A stretch of 30,310 nucleotides of DNA. It comes from an uncultured bacterium (lineage in GTDB: Bacteria > Bacillota > Clostridia > Lachnospirales > Lachnospiraceae). Under the pieces are notes generated by a model. The model made no database searches. It saw nothing but the letters and a program-made list of their open reading frames with translations, and was not told where the DNA came from. Numbering within the stretch: position 1 is the stretch's first letter; the number at the start of each line of letters is the position of its first letter. The stretch is taken from positions 1-30,310 of the forward strand of contig CAJMQE010000046.1 of the NCBI GenBank assembly GCA_905215405.1, written 5' to 3'. Of this stretch, positions 16,111 to 23,802 are shown piece by piece. A program made the translations under genes and the position numbers.

Positions 16111-17751
16111 TTAGTTTTCATCACCTTCGTTGTTAGCTTCTGCATAGCCCTGACGTTTTCTAGCCATATCATCACTTTCAAGATATTCGTCATAAGTTGT
16201 GATCTTATCGATCAGCTGGCCACTTGGTACGATTTCCATGATACGGTTCGCAGTTGTTTGAATGAACTGATGATCGTGAGATGTGAAAATTTCTACGCCT
16301 GGGAATTTGATCAGTCCATTATTTAAAGCAGTGATAGATTCCATATCAAGATGATTTGTTGGATCATCCAAAAGTAATACATTTGAACCAGAAATCATCA
16401 TTTTGGAAAGCAGACATCTTACCTTTTCACCACCAGACAGAACCTTAACTTTTTTAACACCATCATCACCGGCAAAAAGCATTCTGCCAAGGAAACCACG
16501 GACATAAGACATATCTGGATCTGGAGAATACTGTGTCAGCCATTCTACAATTGTATTATCATTGTTGAACTCGGCATTGCTGTCTTTTGGAAAGTAAGAG
16601 AGTGAAGTTGTGATTCCCCATTTGTATTCACCTTCGTCAGGTTCCAGTTCACCGGAAAGAATTCTGAAAAGAGTAGTTGTTGCAAGTTCATTTGAACCAA
16701 CAAATGCCACTTTATCATCATGGTTCACGATGAAAGAAATGTTATCAAGTACTTTGACACCATCGATTGTTTTTGAAAGGTTTGTAACCTGCAGAACTTC
16801 ATTACCGATATCACGATTTGGACGGAAGTCGATATATGGGTATTTTCTGCTTGATGGACGGATGTCATCGAGTTCGATCTTCTCTAAAGCACGTTTTCTG
16901 GATGTAGCCTGTTTTGATTTAGAAGCATTTGCAGAGAATCGCTGAATGAAGTCCTGTAATTCTTTGATTTTTTCTTCTTTCTTCTTGTTGGCTTCCTTCA
17001 TCTGTTTTACGAGTAACTGGCTTGATTCATACCAGAAATCGTAGTTACCAGCGTAGAGCTGGATCTTAGCATAATCGATATCAGCGATGTGGGTACAAAC
17101 TTTGTTCAGGAAGTAACGGTCATGGGATACAACGATAACTGTATTTTCAAAGTTGATTAAGAATTCTTCGAGCCATGCAATCGCATCAAGATCAAGGTGG
17201 TTAGTAGGTTCATCGAGTAACAGGATATCAGGATTACCGAACAGGGCCTGTGCAAGAAGAACTTTCACCTTTTCACTACCATTTAAGTCTTTCATGTATT
17301 TGGAGTGAAGTTCTGTTTCGATTCCAAGTCCATTTAAGAGCTGTGCAGCATCAGATTCTGCTTCCCAGCCGTTCATTGTTGCAAATTCACCTTCCAGTTC
17401 ACTTGCTTTGATACCATCTTCTTCAGTAAAATCTTCTTTGGCATAAATTGCTTCTTTTTCTTTCATAATTTCATAAAGACGGGCATTACCCATGATGACT
17501 GTATCAAGAACTACATATTCATCATATTTGAAGTGATCCTGCTGTAAGAAAGAAAGTCGCTGGCCAGGTGTGATGACAACATCACCCTTGCTTGGTTCGA
17601 TCTGTCCTGTAAGGATTTTTAAAAATGTTGATTTACCAGCACCATTTGCACCGATAAGGCCATAACAGTTGCCTTCTGTAAATTTAATATTTACATCTTC
17701 AAATAACGCTTTTTTACCAAGTCTAAGTGTTACATTATTAGCACTAATCAT
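16111..17751 (-). CDS. ABC-F family ATPase (YkpA/YbiT-like)
   Basis: 546 residues, two ATP-binding cassettes and no membrane segments: an ABC-F protein, a family whose members act on the ribosome. Cassette 1: Walker A GANGAGKST (34-42), a deviating signature LNGSEKVKV, Walker B DILLLDEPTNHLD. The linker (about 240-300) is rich in Lys and Glu. Cassette 2: the Walker A reads GSNELATTT, lacking the lysine found in YkpA-type GRNDIAKTT; the signature LSGGEKVRC is normal; Walker B is LLLDDPTNHLD, with Asp in place of the catalytic Glu. WGITTSLSYFPKD and FTSHDHQFIQT are typical of the YkpA/YbiT branch rather than of antibiotic-resistance ABC-F. GGAG lies 7 nt before the ATG. A structured leader of about 175 nt precedes it. 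Confidence 0.92.
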   Translation of the reverse strand: MISANNVTLRLGKKALFEDVNIKFTEGNCYGLIGANGAGKSTFLKILTGQIEPSKGDVVITPGQRLSFLQQDHFKYDEYVVLDTVIMGNARLYEIMKEKEAIYAKEDFTEEDGIKASELEGEFATMNGWEAESDAAQLLNGLGIETELHSKYMKDLNGSEKVKVLLAQALFGNPDILLLDEPTNHLDLDAIAWLEEFLINFENTVIVVSHDRYFLNKVCTHIADIDYAKIQLYAGNYDFWYESSQLLVKQMKEANKKKEEKIKELQDFIQRFSANASKSKQATSRKRALEKIELDDIRPSSRKYPYIDFRPNRDIGNEVLQVTNLSKTIDGVKVLDNISFIVNHDDKVAFVGSNELATTTLFRILSGELEPDEGEYKWGITTSLSYFPKDSNAEFNNDNTIVEWLTQYSPDPDMSYVRGFLGRMLFAGDDGVKKVKVLSGGEKVRCLLSKMMISGSNVLLLDDPTNHLDMESITALNNGLIKFPGVEIFTSHDHQFIQTTANRIMEIVPSGQLIDKITTYDEYLESDDMARKRQGYAEANNEGDEN

Positions 17752-17927
17752 AAATATTCTCCATTCTTGCGCATGTTAAAATTGATTTGCCTGTTGGGCA
17801 TTGCGCATAACTATTTTGTGCGCAGGCACCAATCTGTTGTGTACAGTTCACACGTACCTACATGAATGCATTCAGTGTAAACGGCCACATCAGTGGTCCG
17901 ATTCTACGTAAAAATAAGCATACATCA
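17752..17927 (-). other. Structured 5' leader of the ABC-F gene
   Basis: From the predicted start near 17927 to the ATG, the RNA could fold several hairpins: GGACCAC-tgat-GTGGCC (around 17883-17900), the perfect palindrome GAATGCATTC (17864-17873), TGCGCA...TGCGCA (around 17800-17826), and GCCTG...CAGGC enclosing it. There is no full terminator with a T-run. Such leaders often carry attenuation control in ABC-F genes, but I match it to no known riboswitch. Confidence 0.4.
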
Positions 17928-17933
17928 TTAATT

Positions 17934-17939
17934 ATTATA
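17934..17939 (-). promoter_or_regulatory. -10 element for the ABC-F operon
   Basis: Perfect TATAAT on the minus strand in an AT-rich stretch; the -35 box is not clear. Confidence 0.4.
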
Positions 17940-18024
17940 TGAAATAGAAAAAAAAGCAAGCATTTTCCGTATAAATTTTTCTGTAGAAAAAGAACGGGAA
18001 ATTTCTTATTTTGAATAAAAATGT

Positions 18025-18052
18025 TTGCTTTGCACGTAAAATAAGGTATACT
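18025..18052 (+). promoter_or_regulatory. Promoter for the symporter gene
   Basis: TTGCTT (18025-18030), 16-nt spacer, TATACT (18047-18052). Start predicted near 18059. The gap 17752-18111 otherwise holds the ABC-F leader and its -10 element on the other strand. Confidence 0.45.
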
Positions 18053-18111
18053 AAAATCAATATGAGAGGGATGCTACAGAGACAAAAGTGAAAAAAATAA
18101 GGGCAAATCAT

Positions 18112-19563
18112 ATGAATAATGAAGTTACACAGGACAAGCAGTTTCACAAAATCGAATTGAACAGGGCCAGGACCTGGCAGATCGCCATGTTTTCCCTGAA
18201 TAATACATCGACGAATCTTTTCCTTGCGATGATGGGATATGTTTCCTATTACGCCAATGGAATTGCTGGCCTCGGTGTTGTTTTGATTTCATTTATCCTG
18301 ACAGGAATGAGAATTTTCGATGGGGTAACAGATCCCATTATTGGATATGTAATCGACAAGACCAATGGTAAATATGGAAAGTTCCGGCCATTTATGATAG
18401 CAGGCTATATTTTACTGGCAATCAGTTCACTGCTATTGTTTTTTACGACACATCTTGTTCCAGGATGGATGAGAGTGCCGTATTTTATTTTTATTTATTC
18501 CATCTATATTATCGGGTACACATTTCAGACATCTGTTGTCAAGTCAGGACAGACAGTTATAACCAACGATGTGGAGCAGAGGCCGGTCATCACGTTCTTT
18601 GATTCAACGTTCATAATGCTGGCGCATGGTTGCGTGGCCTTTTATGTATCGGTATATCTGATCAACAAATATGGAACCTTTAACAATGCAGGACTGTTCA
18701 TGGAATTTGTTATAACGGTCGTCGTATTATCTGGGATCTGTACATTACTTGCAGTTATCGGGATCTGGGAAAAAGACAGAAGTGCTTATTTTAAAATAGA
18801 TCATAATACAAAGCATATTCATTTTCGGGACTATTTTGAAATCCTGAAGCATAATAAACCAATCAAAATGCTCGTTGTTGTAGCAGCATCAAATCGATTT
18901 GCGGCCATGGTCTATGGAAATTCAACAGTAATAGTTATGGTCTATGGAATTCTGATGCACAATTATCCACTGGCTGGAATTATTGGAATCATCGTAGGTC
19001 TTCCAAATTTGCTGATCATTTATGCTGGCATCACATATGCCAAGAAAAAAGGACAGAAGCAGGCAATGGTCGTGGTAACCGGTTTTGCAATTGTATTTCA
19101 GCTGATGCTTGCTGCCATGATGCTATTCTGCGATATGCAGTCGATCTCGTTGAAAAAGATCAATTTGCTGACGATACTGTTCCTTGTCGTATTTACATTG
19201 CTAAATGGTTGTAAATCCATCACGAACAACATTGTGATCCCTATGATCGCAGATTGTACGGATTATGAATATGTAAGAAGTGGGAAATTTGTTCCGGGAA
19301 TTATGGGAGCACTGTTTTCTTTCGTCGATAAGAGCATTTCTTCGCTGGGGACGGCATTTGTAGGAATCTGTCTGTCGTTTGCGGGATATGGAAAAGTATT
19401 TCCACAGGTGGATGATGCGTTGACTCCGGTCATGAAATATCTGACTGTATTTTTCTTCTGTATCGTTCCGGTTTTTGGCTGGCTCATTACATTGTTTACA
19501 ATGAAATACTACAAACTTGATAAAAAAACAGTAAGTAAACTGTACCATCAGGAAGAAATGTGA
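18112..19563 (+). CDS. GPH-family sugar:cation symporter (MFS_2, MelB-like)
   Basis: About 483 residues with some 12 membrane helices. The glycoside-pentoside-hexuronide family signature is clear near the N-terminus: GMRIFDGVTDPIIGYVID followed by KYGKFRPFM. Members import melibiose, xylosides, glucuronides and related sugars with Na+ or H+. The late loop ADCTDYEYVRSGKF is also family-typical. The substrate cannot be read from sequence. ATG 18112 is preferred, since TAAGGG lies 8 nt upstream; a GTG at 18088 in frame would add 8 residues with no site. The glycan-enzyme homologue follows after about 100 nt, suggesting a shared role in carbohydrate use. Confidence 0.9.
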   Translation: MNNEVTQDKQFHKIELNRARTWQIAMFSLNNTSTNLFLAMMGYVSYYANGIAGLGVVLISFILTGMRIFDGVTDPIIGYVIDKTNGKYGKFRPFMIAGYILLAISSLLLFFTTHLVPGWMRVPYFIFIYSIYIIGYTFQTSVVKSGQTVITNDVEQRPVITFFDSTFIMLAHGCVAFYVSVYLINKYGTFNNAGLFMEFVITVVVLSGICTLLAVIGIWEKDRSAYFKIDHNTKHIHFRDYFEILKHNKPIKMLVVVAASNRFAAMVYGNSTVIVMVYGILMHNYPLAGIIGIIVGLPNLLIIYAGITYAKKKGQKQAMVVVTGFAIVFQLMLAAMMLFCDMQSISLKKINLLTILFLVVFTLLNGCKSITNNIVIPMIADCTDYEYVRSGKFVPGIMGALFSFVDKSISSLGTAFVGICLSFAGYGKVFPQVDDALTPVMKYLTVFFFCIVPVFGWLITLFTMKYYKLDKKTVSKLYHQEEM

Positions 19564-19601
19564 TAGAATTTCGATAAATAAGATGATTATACTGGACATG
19601 T

Positions 19602-19638
19602 CAGGGTCGGATTTTGTGACATACTGTTTTCGCCCTGG
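19602..19638 (+). repeat. Hairpin between symporter and GH13-like genes
   Basis: CAGGG-t-CG (19602-19609) pairs with CGCCCTG (19631-19637) around a 21-nt loop. No T-run follows, so it is not a terminator. It may set the expression ratio of the two genes or be chance. Confidence 0.3.
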
Positions 19639-19661
19639 ACTCTGGATTGGAGTATATTAGT

Positions 19662-21515
19662 ATGAAAATAATGAAAGGTAACCCTTTGATCATGGGTGTT
19701 GCGAGAACAAAAGAAGGCTGCAATTTTTCCATACAGTCACAGGAAGAATCTGTAGAACTGCTGCTGTTTCAGCAGAAAGAAGCAAAAGCCCAGCATAAGA
19801 TTAAGCTGGACGCAACATTTAAGACTGGGGATATTTTTTCCGTATGCCTGCAGGAACTGTGTGAGGATTTTTATCAGAAGTTCGAGTATGCATACAGGAT
19901 CAATGGCGTATATGTGCCTGATCCATATGCAAAGACAATAACAGACTGTGGAAAGTTCGGAAATGTAAAAAATAAGGCGGTATATCGAAGCCGGGTAGAA
20001 CTCACTACCTTTGACTGGAAAAATGATACACCGCTGAATCTGCCATATGATGAGAGTATTATCTATAAGCTGCACGTACGAGGATTTACAAAAAGCAGAA
20101 CTTCTGGATCGGATCAGAAAATTCGGGGGACGTTTGCTGGTATCACTGACAAAATTCCCTACTTAAAAGAACTGGGGATTACAACACTGGAACTGATGCC
20201 TTGTTATGAATTTGAGGAAGTAGGACGCTTTTCAGGAAAAAAGAGAAGCATTTATACGCCAGGTACGCTGCAGAAACTCAATTACTGGGGCTATACCGGA
20301 GGACTTTATTTTGCGCCCAAAGCTTCTTTTTGTGCATGTAACAGGGACGATCATAGTAATACGGATTATACGGTAGAGATGAAAACAATGATCAGAGAAC
20401 TGCATCAAAATGGGATTGAAGTGGTCATGGAGATGTTTTTTGAAGATACGGTAAGCGCAAATCTTATTGATGACTGCATTCGTTACTGGGTCATGGAGTA
20501 TCATATCGATGGTATTCACTACTATGGAAATGAATCTGCTCTCGATATGCTTTCAAAAGATCCATTACTTGCGCAGACTAAGATTTATACCGTTTACTGG
20601 GGAAATGAACGCACTAGTTCGTATAAGAAGATGGGAAATTATAACGATCATTTTGCGACCATTTCAAAATGCTTTCTCAAGGGTGATGAGAACCAGTTGA
20701 CAGCATTTGCAGGGGTACTCAGAGACAACCCTGTACAGAGCGCAATGATAAACTATGTAACCAACCATAATGGATTTACGATGCACGATCTTGTCAGCTA
20801 TGACAGAAAACATAATGAGGCCAATGGTGAAGATAATCGGGATGGAGAGAATTTTAATCATAGTTGGAATTGTGGCGTGGAAGGAAATACCAGAAAGAAA
20901 AAGATCAATGAGCTGAGGATCAGACAGATCAAAAATGCATTTAGTATGCTTTTGCTTGCACAGGGAACACCACTGATTTTGGCAGGTGATGAGTGCCTGA
21001 ATTCTCAGGAGGGAAATAATAATCCATATTGTATTGACAGTGAACTCACCTGGTTGAACTGGAAAACAACAAAAGATGCGATTGAAATCAGGAATTATGT
21101 TAAGAAACTGATTGCATTTAGAAAAACCCATAAAATTCTGCATATGCCGAAAAAACTCCTGATGTCAGATACGGTCTCCTGTGGATTCCCAGATCTATCC
21201 TATCATGGAGAAAATGCATGGATCAGTTCATTTGAGAACTATAACCGTCATATGGGAGTTCTATATTGCAGCAGATATGCAGATGAGCATGAGGATGAGT
21301 TGATCTATATTGCATACAATATGCACTGGGAAACACATAAGCTTGCATTGCCAACAATGCCTGAAAGTTGTAAATGGAAAGTGGAACTTACTACAGTTCA
21401 TTCCGAAAAAGAGATTCAGATTCCACAGAACAGAAGCGTGACAGTACCGCCTCGTGCAGTTGTGGTATTGTCTGGAAAATGCAGGGAGGATGCAAATGGC
21501 CGATTATTACAATAA
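19662..21515 (+). CDS. GlgX/isoamylase-like GH13 protein, predicted catalytically inactive
   Basis: 617 residues. An N-terminal CBM48-like beta domain (about 1-105) precedes a GH13 barrel of the glycogen-debranching type (IIYKLHVRGFT, GTFAGITDKIPYLKELGITTLELMP, NYWGYTGGLYFAP). Conserved late segments remain: KHNEANGEDNRDG, LLLAQGTPLILAGDE and NNPYCIDSELTWLNW. The catalytic motifs do not. Region I DVVFNHT is EMFFEDT (257-263). Region II DGFRFD is DGIHYY, so the nucleophile Asp is Y288 and the Arg is H286. Region III IAEPWD is YTVYWG, so the acid/base Glu is V311. Region IV HDG is H369-N370-G. It is probably a carbohydrate-binding or regulatory pseudoenzyme. GGAG lies 9 nt before ATG 19662. The reading frame is intact, which argues against decay. 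Confidence 0.9.
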   Translation: MKIMKGNPLIMGVARTKEGCNFSIQSQEESVELLLFQQKEAKAQHKIKLDATFKTGDIFSVCLQELCEDFYQKFEYAYRINGVYVPDPYAKTITDCGKFGNVKNKAVYRSRVELTTFDWKNDTPLNLPYDESIIYKLHVRGFTKSRTSGSDQKIRGTFAGITDKIPYLKELGITTLELMPCYEFEEVGRFSGKKRSIYTPGTLQKLNYWGYTGGLYFAPKASFCACNRDDHSNTDYTVEMKTMIRELHQNGIEVVMEMFFEDTVSANLIDDCIRYWVMEYHIDGIHYYGNESALDMLSKDPLLAQTKIYTVYWGNERTSSYKKMGNYNDHFATISKCFLKGDENQLTAFAGVLRDNPVQSAMINYVTNHNGFTMHDLVSYDRKHNEANGEDNRDGENFNHSWNCGVEGNTRKKKINELRIRQIKNAFSMLLLAQGTPLILAGDECLNSQEGNNNPYCIDSELTWLNWKTTKDAIEIRNYVKKLIAFRKTHKILHMPKKLLMSDTVSCGFPDLSYHGENAWISSFENYNRHMGVLYCSRYADEHEDELIYIAYNMHWETHKLALPTMPESCKWKVELTTVHSEKEIQIPQNRSVTVPPRAVVVLSGKCREDANGRLLQ

Positions 21516-22161
21516 AGGACCACTCGATGGTTTTGCACTGAAAATACTTGCGGTCGTAACGATGCTGATCGATCATACTGGCCTGATTTTTTTCCCAGAC
21601 TATGTATTTTTGCGTTACATTGGCAGGATTTCATTTCCAATCTTCGCATTTCTGATTGCGGAAGGCTGTTATCATACATCAAATATTGGAAAATATTTTA
21701 AAAGAATGCTGCTATTTGCCTGTATAACAGAAATTCCGTTTGATCTGGCTTTTTATGGCAGAATCTATATAGGACACCAAAATGTTTTATTTACATTTGC
21801 ACTGGCGATCGCCGCGGTATGGATCCTTCGTAAGTATGGACAGATTGCTGGTTTTGCCGCAATCATTGCCACAGCACTGGGAGCAGATCTGTTACAGACG
21901 GACTATGGCGCATTTGGTGTAATGCTGGTCATGATCTTTGTTTTTACGATGCAGGAATTACGAATCCGTATATTGGCTGGTACCGCATTCTCCGTTGGTA
22001 TGACGCTGAGTTATCAGAGGTTATGTGCACTTGCGATGATACCGATCGCTCTTTATAATGGGCAGCGGGGCAGGAATATGAAATATTTATTCTATGTTAT
22101 TTATCCAGGACATCTGTTTGTGTTCTGGTTAATAGAATTATTGCTAAAACAGGTCTTATAG
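21496..22161 (+). CDS. TraX-family membrane protein
   Basis: 221 residues, about eight membrane helices. The start matches the TraX family: DGFALKILAVVTMLIDHTGLIFFP, then RYIGRISFPIFAFLIAEGCYHT. TraX of the F plasmid is needed for N-acetylation of pilin; chromosomal Firmicutes homologues have no established role but the family is considered acyltransferase-like. No conjugation gene is nearby, so pilin modification is unlikely. ATG 21496 is chosen: GGAGG lies 6 nt upstream, inside the end of the GH13-like gene, and the two genes overlap by 20 nt. This tight overlap indicates co-translation with the dead GH13 protein. Confidence 0.88.
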   Translation: MADYYNKGPLDGFALKILAVVTMLIDHTGLIFFPDYVFLRYIGRISFPIFAFLIAEGCYHTSNIGKYFKRMLLFACITEIPFDLAFYGRIYIGHQNVLFTFALAIAAVWILRKYGQIAGFAAIIATALGADLLQTDYGAFGVMLVMIFVFTMQELRIRILAGTAFSVGMTLSYQRLCALAMIPIALYNGQRGRNMKYLFYVIYPGHLFVFWLIELLLKQVL

Positions 22162-22162
22162 A

Positions 22163-22234
22163 ATGGCGGATCCTTACCAGTATGAGCCACGTTATAAGAT
22201 GAAAATAAAAAAGAAAAAGATAGGAAAAGAATAG
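22163..22234 (+). CDS. Possible 23-residue basic microprotein
   Basis: ATG 22163 to TAG 22232-22234 encodes MADPYQYEPRYKMKIKKKKI plus three residues. It fills the space between the TraX stop (22161) and the next start (22236) with a 1-nt gap on each side. CAGG lies about 9 nt upstream. The ribosome binding site of the following gene lies inside it. Half of the peptide is Lys, Arg, Tyr or Pro, so it could bind RNA or the membrane face. It may be a real peptide, a translational coupling device, or chance. Confidence 0.4.
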   Translation: MADPYQYEPRYKMKIKKKKIGKE

Positions 22235-22235
22235 A

Positions 22236-23258
22236 ATGACAGAATACGTAAGTTATATTGTTAACACAATTAAACAGGGCCTTTCAGGAGACTATAAGAA
22301 AGATATGGAATATCTCCATGAAATGAGTGAAAAATACAAAATGGATGAAGATGCCTCAGAGATCTTGCAGGAAATTGCAAAAATGATGTTCGAATTGCTT
22401 CCTGATGAAGAAAAGGAAAATCTGGGCAATAAGCTGGAAGAAATGGCAACAAAGAGACAGGAGCAGTTCGATACGGTAAAACGTCTTGTACAGGCAAATG
22501 ATTTTGAAAATGCAGAGGATCTGATGAAGGCGATTCTGGAATCCTGTGAAGGAATGTTCGAGGAAGACGAAAATACAATATTTTTGAGCTTTAATCATGT
22601 ACTTGAATTTTATATTTATTCTTATTACTTTAAACCGGTAAAAGAAGTACAGGCAGCAGATATCAGATACAATGAATATTTCCGTACGTATGGTGTGATC
22701 CTTGCACATTTGGAACGTTACGAGGAGGCAGAAAAAGCACAGAAAGAAGCAATTAAGTGGAATCCTGTTGATCTGGATTCTATTCTTGCACTGGCTGAAG
22801 TCTATAAGCATCAGGAAAAACTTGAAGAATATTTAAAGGTTACAAAGCAGGCGTACAGATTTTGCTGTACACGTGCAACAATGGCAAGATACTACAGAAA
22901 TCTCGGCTTTTATTATACTGAAAAATATAAACCAGACATTGCCCGTGCACTTTATGTATACAGCAATATTTATTTTCAGACAGATAATGCAGACAGCGAA
23001 CTGAAGTATCTGGAAGAAGCATTACAGAACAAAACGCCGGACTATGATGTACAGATGCTACAGAAAATCCTGAATGAAAATGAAATACAGCCAGGTCCTG
23101 ATTCTGATACGATCGGTATTGTTTATCGTGTTGGACAGATTCTTATGAATGAAGGAAATCAGAAGGCCGCAGCAGATTGTTTTTCAATTGTTTACGACAT
23201 TACTCAGGATGAAGAATGCGAACAGATCTTAAAGAAGTTAGGCGTATTTGAAGCGTAA
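22236..23258 (+). CDS. TPR-like helical repeat protein
   Basis: 340 residues, soluble, rich in Glu, Lys and Tyr, with no signal peptide. Residues about 160-270 carry helix pairs of TPR type (YGVILAHLERYEEAEKAQKEAIKWNP, then DLDSILALAEVYKHQEKLEEYLKVTKQA, given here only as a pattern: A-x-L-x8-A-x3-Y/F spacing). A further pair lies near the end (VGQILMNEGNQKAAADCFSIVYD). The N-terminal 100 residues are helical and acidic. TPR proteins act as scaffolds; the partner is unknown. AGGA lies 10 nt before ATG 22236. It is the last gene of the symporter/GH13-like/TraX run and ends at a strong terminator. Confidence 0.82.
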   Translation: MTEYVSYIVNTIKQGLSGDYKKDMEYLHEMSEKYKMDEDASEILQEIAKMMFELLPDEEKENLGNKLEEMATKRQEQFDTVKRLVQANDFENAEDLMKAILESCEGMFEEDENTIFLSFNHVLEFYIYSYYFKPVKEVQAADIRYNEYFRTYGVILAHLERYEEAEKAQKEAIKWNPVDLDSILALAEVYKHQEKLEEYLKVTKQAYRFCCTRATMARYYRNLGFYYTEKYKPDIARALYVYSNIYFQTDNADSELKYLEEALQNKTPDYDVQMLQKILNENEIQPGPDSDTIGIVYRVGQILMNEGNQKAAADCFSIVYDITQDEECEQILKKLGVFEA

Positions 23259-23271
23259 ATTGAATGAAGAT

Positions 23272-23316
23272 TCCTGCAATTATACTATAAATTTAGTTAA
23301 TTGCAGGACTTTTTTT
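23272..23316 (+). terminator. Intrinsic terminator
   Basis: TCCTGCAATTA (23272-23282) pairs perfectly with TAATTGCAGGA (23298-23308); C then seven T follow. It separates the TPR gene from the trp promoter. Confidence 0.92.
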
Positions 23317-23335
23317 AATTATTTTGAAAATGGGG

Positions 23336-23364
23336 TTGACATAAAGGAATCCTGGTGGTATGAT
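23336..23364 (+). promoter_or_regulatory. trp operon promoter
   Basis: Perfect TTGACA (23336-23341), 17-nt spacer, TATGAT (23359-23364). Transcription should start near 23371 at the 5' end of the T-box leader. Confidence 0.8.
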
Positions 23365-23594
23365 TTCTTCAGTTTCATAAAACAATAAAATCTATGAACA
23401 AAATAGTAATCTGAAAAGGTACATCACAGAGAGTCTGCGTGGGTGGAAGCAGATATGGAGGTTTCAGACGAATGGGTTTGGGAGATGCCTGGATGAACGC
23501 ATTGCAAGTAGTTTAGGACGTGACCTCACGTTACAGAGGTAAGATATTTTTAATCGTATTGATTTAGTATCGAATGAGGCAGATGAATTGGTGG

Positions 23595-23622
23595 CATTTC
23601 CGTTTCGGAAGTGTCTTTTTTT
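23595..23622 (+). terminator. Terminator-like hairpin inside the T-box leader
   Basis: CATTTCCG (23595-23602) pairs with CGGAAGTG (23606-23613; one T-G pair), loop TTT, followed by TC and seven T. It lies about 100 nt before the canonical T-box antiterminator. The T-run could alternatively pair with AAAAAG at 23627-23632. Confidence 0.55.
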
Positions 23623-23721
23623 ATACAAAAAGGAGCTTCTTTTGATGCAGGCAGTGGTAGAGACCTGCATGACTCCTGATTCTGGTTTATCTGTGAACAA
23701 GGGTGGCACCACGGTAAAACC

Positions 23722-23761
23722 GTCCCTGGATTAGACAAATGTCTAAGCCAGGGACTTTTTT
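23722..23761 (+). terminator. T-box regulated terminator
   Basis: GTCCCTGG-a-TTAGAC / GTCTAA-g-CCAGGGAC, loop aaat, then six T. Its 5' arm GTCCCT is the part that competes with the AGGGTGG antiterminator. Confidence 0.93.
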
Positions 23762-23802
23762 ATACACAAATGTCTCTGGCTAGAACTAGGAAAGGAGTTC
23801 AC

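Larger units (their letters stand above)
23371..23761 (+). promoter_or_regulatory. T-box leader (tRNA-Trp sensing)
   Basis: About 390 nt of 5' leader. The canonical antiterminator sequence AGGGTGGCACCACGG lies at 23700-23714. Stem I elements are visible: AGAGAGTCTGC near 23430 and GGTGG, then GACGAATGGG with a likely UGG (Trp) specifier at 23473-23475. ACGTGAcctCACGT (around 23519-23532) is an internal stem. The leader ends in a terminator that competes with the antiterminator. Uncharged tRNA-Trp should stabilise antitermination and let RNA polymerase enter trpE. The specifier is assigned by position and by the downstream genes. This leader fills the gene-free stretch 23259-23802. Confidence 0.88.

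Noticed and set aside
16111..17751. ABC-F protein as an antibiotic resistance gene
   Set aside because: The motifs match the housekeeping YkpA/YbiT branch, and the interdomain linker shows nothing typical of resistance ABC-F proteins.
21496..22161. TraX as evidence of a conjugative element
   Set aside because: No relaxase, type IV secretion or plasmid gene nearby; TraX-family proteins are common on Firmicutes chromosomes.
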